A stretch of DNA of 36,970 nt from Oscillospiraceae bacterium. Its GTDB lineage: Bacteria; Bacillota; Clostridia; Oscillospirales; Acutalibacteraceae. The stretch lies in assembly GCA_015065925.1 (NCBI GenBank), contig SVPL01000024.1, positions 1 to 36,970 on the forward strand, read 5' to 3'. A program made the position numbers and the translations under genes. The notes beneath the pieces are model-generated. The model saw nothing but the letters and a program-made list of their open reading frames with translations, did not search any database and was not told the DNA's origin. Shown here piece by piece: positions 34,241-36,970 of the stretch (positions are counted from its first letter, which is position 1; each line of letters opens with the position of its first letter).

Positions 34241-35125
34241 TTAAATTCCGTCGTATAAACCATTTTTGGTCATATCGGCAATGGCTGCTTTTACAACGGG
34301 TTTATCCTCTTTGTAGGTCATACCGTACCATTTATCCTCTGCAACAAGAACCTCAACCTGCTTTTCACCATTTTTGATGAGCTCATCAATTTGGAAGGGG
34401 AGGAAGTATTCCGATTTGGGAACATTAATTTTTTCGCTTAAGAATTTGTTAAAGCCATCTTCTAAGTAATTGAATAAATCGGTGGTAAAGCCCCACATAT
34501 TCATTGAAACAACGGTATCGGGGGGAAGGATGATTTTTTTGCCGTTTTCATCCTCGTAAGCACAATCTTTGATGTTGGTAATTTCGGTAATATTAGTAAG
34601 ATGATTTGCGGCATCTGTTTCGCAAACACCGCGGGCAACAGTACCGTTATCGGTGAGGGTGTTTTTAAGTCTGAAGCCTACCATACAGTAGTCGCCTGTT
34701 TGCTTTGCAAGGCAGTTATTAATTTGCTTGTATGCGGAGGGACCGTAAAAATCGTCTGCGTTGATAGCGGCAAATGGCTGTGTTACAAAATCCTTACAGC
34801 AAAGAACTGCGTGGCCTGTGCCCCAAGGCTTTTCTCTGTCGGCGGGAACAACGAAGCCTGAAGGAAGCTTATCTAACTCCTGAAAAGCGTAATCAACATC
34901 AATTTTCTTTTCAATTCTTTTACCAACCATTTCTCTGAAATCTTTTTCAATGGCGTGTTTAATTACAAAAACAACCTTGTTAAAGCCTGCTTTTTGGGCG
35001 TCGTATACCGAATAGTCAAGTAAAACTTCACCGTTTGAACCAATAGGCTCCAATTGCTTTAAGCCACCGAAACGGCTACCCATACCTGCTGCCATAACTA
35101 CCAATGTTGTGTTGAAATTGCTCAT
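34241..35125 (-). CDS. Sugar nucleotidyltransferase (NDP-sugar pyrophosphorylase-like)
   Basis: 294 residues. The N-terminal NTP_transferase signature is VVMAAGMGSRFGGLKQLEPIG, with the GxGxRFxxxK pattern binding the nucleotide. KPWGTGHAVLCC and FAAINADDFYG (Asp pair for the metal) follow. It lies with nucleoside-diphosphate-sugar pyrophosphorylases but lacks the longer pattern of GalU or RfbA that I would expect, so the sugar is open. It starts 3 bp after the polyprenyl-phosphate sugar transferase stop, with GGAGG before its ATG. The likely job is to make an activated sugar for surface polysaccharide. Confidence 0.85.
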   Translation of the reverse strand: MSNFNTTLVVMAAGMGSRFGGLKQLEPIGSNGEVLLDYSVYDAQKAGFNKVVFVIKHAIEKDFREMVGKRIEKKIDVDYAFQELDKLPSGFVVPADREKPWGTGHAVLCCKDFVTQPFAAINADDFYGPSAYKQINNCLAKQTGDYCMVGFRLKNTLTDNGTVARGVCETDAANHLTNITEITNIKDCAYEDENGKKIILPPDTVVSMNMWGFTTDLFNYLEDGFNKFLSEKINVPKSEYFLPFQIDELIKNGEKQVEVLVAEDKWYGMTYKEDKPVVKAAIADMTKNGLYDGI

Positions 35126-35128
35126 ATT

Positions 35129-36517
35129 TTATTCCTCCGTTTTATTTTCAGAAGGGTTATTAGATGTTGGGGTTGCTCCAATTACGCTGTCTTCATCCGA
35201 AAAACCTTCTGTGCTTTCTCTCATAAATAAAATTTTAATGGTCATAATTAAAAGCTTTATATCAAGCAAAACCGAATATTTTTCAATATAAATTAAATCC
35301 ATATTCAGTTTGTTTTGCGGGGAAGTATTGTATTTTCCGTAAATTTGCGCATAACCCGTAAGTCCTGCTTTTACTCTATGACGCAAATCAAATTCAGGAA
35401 GCATCTGTGTATATTCAAATACATTTTCTGTTCTTTCAGGGCGGGGACCAACTAGTGACATATCACCTTTTAGAATATTTATGAGCTGTGGAAGTTCGTC
35501 CAATCTTAAGGGGCGAATTATCTTACCTATTGGAGTTATTCGGTCATCATTGGAGGTCGCTTTTCTAAGAGCGATTTTATCTGCATCAACAATCATAGAA
35601 CGGAATTTTAAAACATTAAAAATCTTTCCGTCCTTGGTGACACGGTTTTGTTTAAAGAAAACAGGACCTCTGTCATAAAGCTTTATTGCCAAAGCAATTA
35701 TTATCATAAACGGACTTGCAATTAAAAGACCGAATATTGATACCAATAAATCCATAGCCCGTTTAATTAGCTGTTGCTCAATGGTTAGTCCGCGATTTCT
35801 GCAAATCAAAATAGGTGTATCAAAAATCTGGCTTTGATAACTGTTATTTATAATAATATCATTGCTTGATGGCGCCATATATATTCTTTTACGCTCTTTG
35901 TAGCAATATCTCAAAATGTTGTTTTGAAGTGATTTTTCAATATCACCCAACAAAATTGCTTCATAGTCATTGGCAGATTTCAGTATTTCTTCTTCAGCGG
36001 TATCAGAGGTTATTATTTTGTCAATGGTGTATCTCTCTTTGATTTTGCTCATTTTAGCTACAATGTGTGTTTGGTCGTAGCCGGGATGAACAATAGCCAG
36101 AATGTGGTGAGGCTGATACATAGAATAATACACTGTATTAAGTGCATAGCAACCAAAAAATATAATTATAAGTTGTATTAGCGAAGAACCTAAAAGGGGT
36201 AGAGGATTTAACATATTACGCGCTATAAGAGAAAGCTCTAAATACATAACAAAATTGGTGAAAACCATAGAAAGGGAAAAACTGTAAATAACCTCATGCA
36301 AACGCAGAGTACCTATTTTAAGTCCACCGTACAAATTATTGAATACCAAAAGAATAATCAGGTATGAAAAAACAACAACATAGTTACCTTTATTGCTGAA
36401 TAATGCCTCAATATAGTAGCTCTGCCAACAGCCTATAAATACAAAGGTTATTGAAAGAATAAGAGCAAATTTGAAGAAAAGCATAATGGATTTACGGAAT
36501 TTATTTAAAATATTCAT
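35129..36517 (-). CDS. Polyprenyl glycosylphosphotransferase (exopolysaccharide priming sugar transferase)
   Basis: 462 residues from the ATG at 36517 (GGAG 6 bp upstream; the TTG further up overlaps it). About four N-terminal transmembrane segments (to ~residue 125), a central Rossmann-like CoA-binding-type domain (~135-230), a fifth membrane segment (LLVSIFGLLIASPFMIIIALAIKL) and the C-terminal bacterial sugar transferase domain with VFFKQNRVTKDGKIFNVLKFRSM, RLDELPQLINILKGDMSLVGPRPE and RVKAGLTGYAQIYG. This is the WbaP/WcaJ-like architecture: it transfers a sugar-1-phosphate to undecaprenyl phosphate, the first step of capsule or exopolysaccharide. It heads an operon with the nucleotidyltransferase. 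Confidence 0.94.
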   Translation of the reverse strand: MNILNKFRKSIMLFFKFALILSITFVFIGCWQSYYIEALFSNKGNYVVVFSYLIILLVFNNLYGGLKIGTLRLHEVIYSFSLSMVFTNFVMYLELSLIARNMLNPLPLLGSSLIQLIIIFFGCYALNTVYYSMYQPHHILAIVHPGYDQTHIVAKMSKIKERYTIDKIITSDTAEEEILKSANDYEAILLGDIEKSLQNNILRYCYKERKRIYMAPSSNDIIINNSYQSQIFDTPILICRNRGLTIEQQLIKRAMDLLVSIFGLLIASPFMIIIALAIKLYDRGPVFFKQNRVTKDGKIFNVLKFRSMIVDADKIALRKATSNDDRITPIGKIIRPLRLDELPQLINILKGDMSLVGPRPERTENVFEYTQMLPEFDLRHRVKAGLTGYAQIYGKYNTSPQNKLNMDLIYIEKYSVLLDIKLLIMTIKILFMRESTEGFSDEDSVIGATPTSNNPSENKTEE

Positions 36518-36563
36518 AATATACTCCAAATTTTAGGAAGAAATTTAAAATAATACCTTAATT

Positions 36564-36592
36564 AGGATACCGCAAAAATGCTAAAAAGTCAA
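36564..36592 (-). promoter_or_regulatory. Predicted promoter of the sugar transferase operon
   Basis: Minus strand TTGACT (36587-36592), 17 bp, TATCCT (36564-36569). Leader of about 40 nt. Confidence 0.6.
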
Positions 36593-36640
36593 GCGAAAGG
36601 GAAAATATTCCTTATTATAGATTATTAGCTCTTTTTACTA

Positions 36641-36669
36641 TTGATATTTGTTTTGGTTAATGATATACT
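36641..36669 (+). promoter_or_regulatory. Predicted promoter of the gene at the right edge
   Basis: TTGATA (36641-36646), 17 bp, TATACT (36664-36669), with TGA directly before the -10 box (extended -10). Leader of about 25 nt with a weak GGTGGTG ribosome site. Confidence 0.6.
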
Positions 36670-36699
36670 GAAAACAAGAATTATTTTGGTGGTGCTAAT

Positions 36700-36970
36700 A
36701 TGAATGAAAAATTTAAAATAAAGTTTTTATCTGCTTTAGAAAAATGCTTTAAGGATGAAGATATTGATTCAAAGCCAGAACTTAAAAGCATTTCTATGTT
36801 TAAAAACGAGCATTTATCGGTTCAGTTGGCTTATACATATACAGATCCTGCTTTAACAATGAAAAATATTAATGAGGTGAAAATTGATTCCCCATTAAAG
36901 GATTATATTACCATAAGTGTGGTTGAAGAGGTCAATGTTCCTTTCCCAATATATCACAATGTTACGGATG
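36700..36970 (+). CDS. Unidentified protein, possibly DUF4091 family (3' end outside window)
   Basis: The first 90 codons of a gene that runs off the right edge, starting MNEKFKIKFLSALEKCF at an ATG behind GGTGGTG. There is no signal peptide. The N-terminal region appears to be a beta-rich lead-in (LSVQLAYTYTDP, DYITISVVEEVNVPFPIYHNVTD). The last part resembles the lead-in of DUF4091 proteins, glycoside-hydrolase-like enzymes that usually have a tyrosine-rich DENYL-type segment next; this is a memory-based impression and the deciding part is missing. It is divergent from the sugar transferase gene. Confidence 0.55.
   Translation, partial: MNEKFKIKFLSALEKCFKDEDIDSKPELKSISMFKNEHLSVQLAYTYTDPALTMKNINEVKIDSPLKDYITISVVEEVNVPFPIYHNVTD

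Overview
The window reads as chromosomal DNA of a low-GC, endospore-forming, anaerobic member of the Clostridia, most likely an uncultured gut or rumen Oscillospiraceae/Ruminococcaceae-type bacterium. Support comes from two sporulation-linked genes (spoIIR, a sleB-type hydrolase), addAB instead of recBCD, the MEP gene ispE, an electron-confurcating lactate dehydrogenase/Etf operon of Acetobacterium type, and a secreted leucine-rich-repeat protein ending in a type I dockerin. Taxonomy is inferred from gene content only.

Layout. 1-5138 (minus): a tightly packed sugar/uronate catabolic operon with mannonate dehydratase (uxuA), three xylose-isomerase-like TIM-barrel proteins and two Gfo/Idh/MocA oxidoreductases, the last cut by the window edge. 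A divergent AraC regulator (5271-6101) shares its control region, which holds a 28-bp palindrome between two good promoters. addB and addA follow the regulator directly. 13053-13667 is a stand-alone serine recombinase, followed by a cluster of inverted repeats. 13924-14136 holds a promoter and a strongly structured 5' leader RNA ending in an intrinsic terminator, just before a 1267-residue secreted LRR/Cys-repeat/dockerin protein that carries a nearly perfect 879-bp tandem duplication. 18042-21440 (minus): etfB-etfA-lctD. 21667-23342 (minus): a PflX-type radical SAM protein and a SleB-type hydrolase. 23478-25103: an unrecognised membrane protein. 25100-28326 (minus): Lrp regulator, aminotransferase, ispE and spoIIR. 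28547-30379: a metallophosphoesterase and a membrane-anchored MerR protein with a C-terminal zinc ribbon. 30423-32798 (minus): TetR regulator with an ABC ATPase and permease. 32995-34038: a third Gfo/Idh/MocA oxidoreductase. 34241-36517 (minus): polyprenyl-phosphate sugar transferase and a sugar nucleotidyltransferase. From 36700: a cut gene, perhaps of the DUF4091 family.

How it fits together. The window is ordinary chromosome with several self-contained regulatory modules (AraC, Lrp, MerR, TetR), each beside its probable target. The items most worth a second look are the leader RNA at 13958-14117, the LRR/Cys-repeat/dockerin protein with its recent duplication, the multi-isomerase/multi-oxidoreductase uronate operon, the two-tier hairpin that buries the spoIIR ribosome binding site, and the membrane-anchored MerR protein behind a 19-bp-spacer promoter. 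No tRNA, rRNA, CRISPR array or insertion sequence was seen. All identifications come from reading motifs by eye; no database search was possible.
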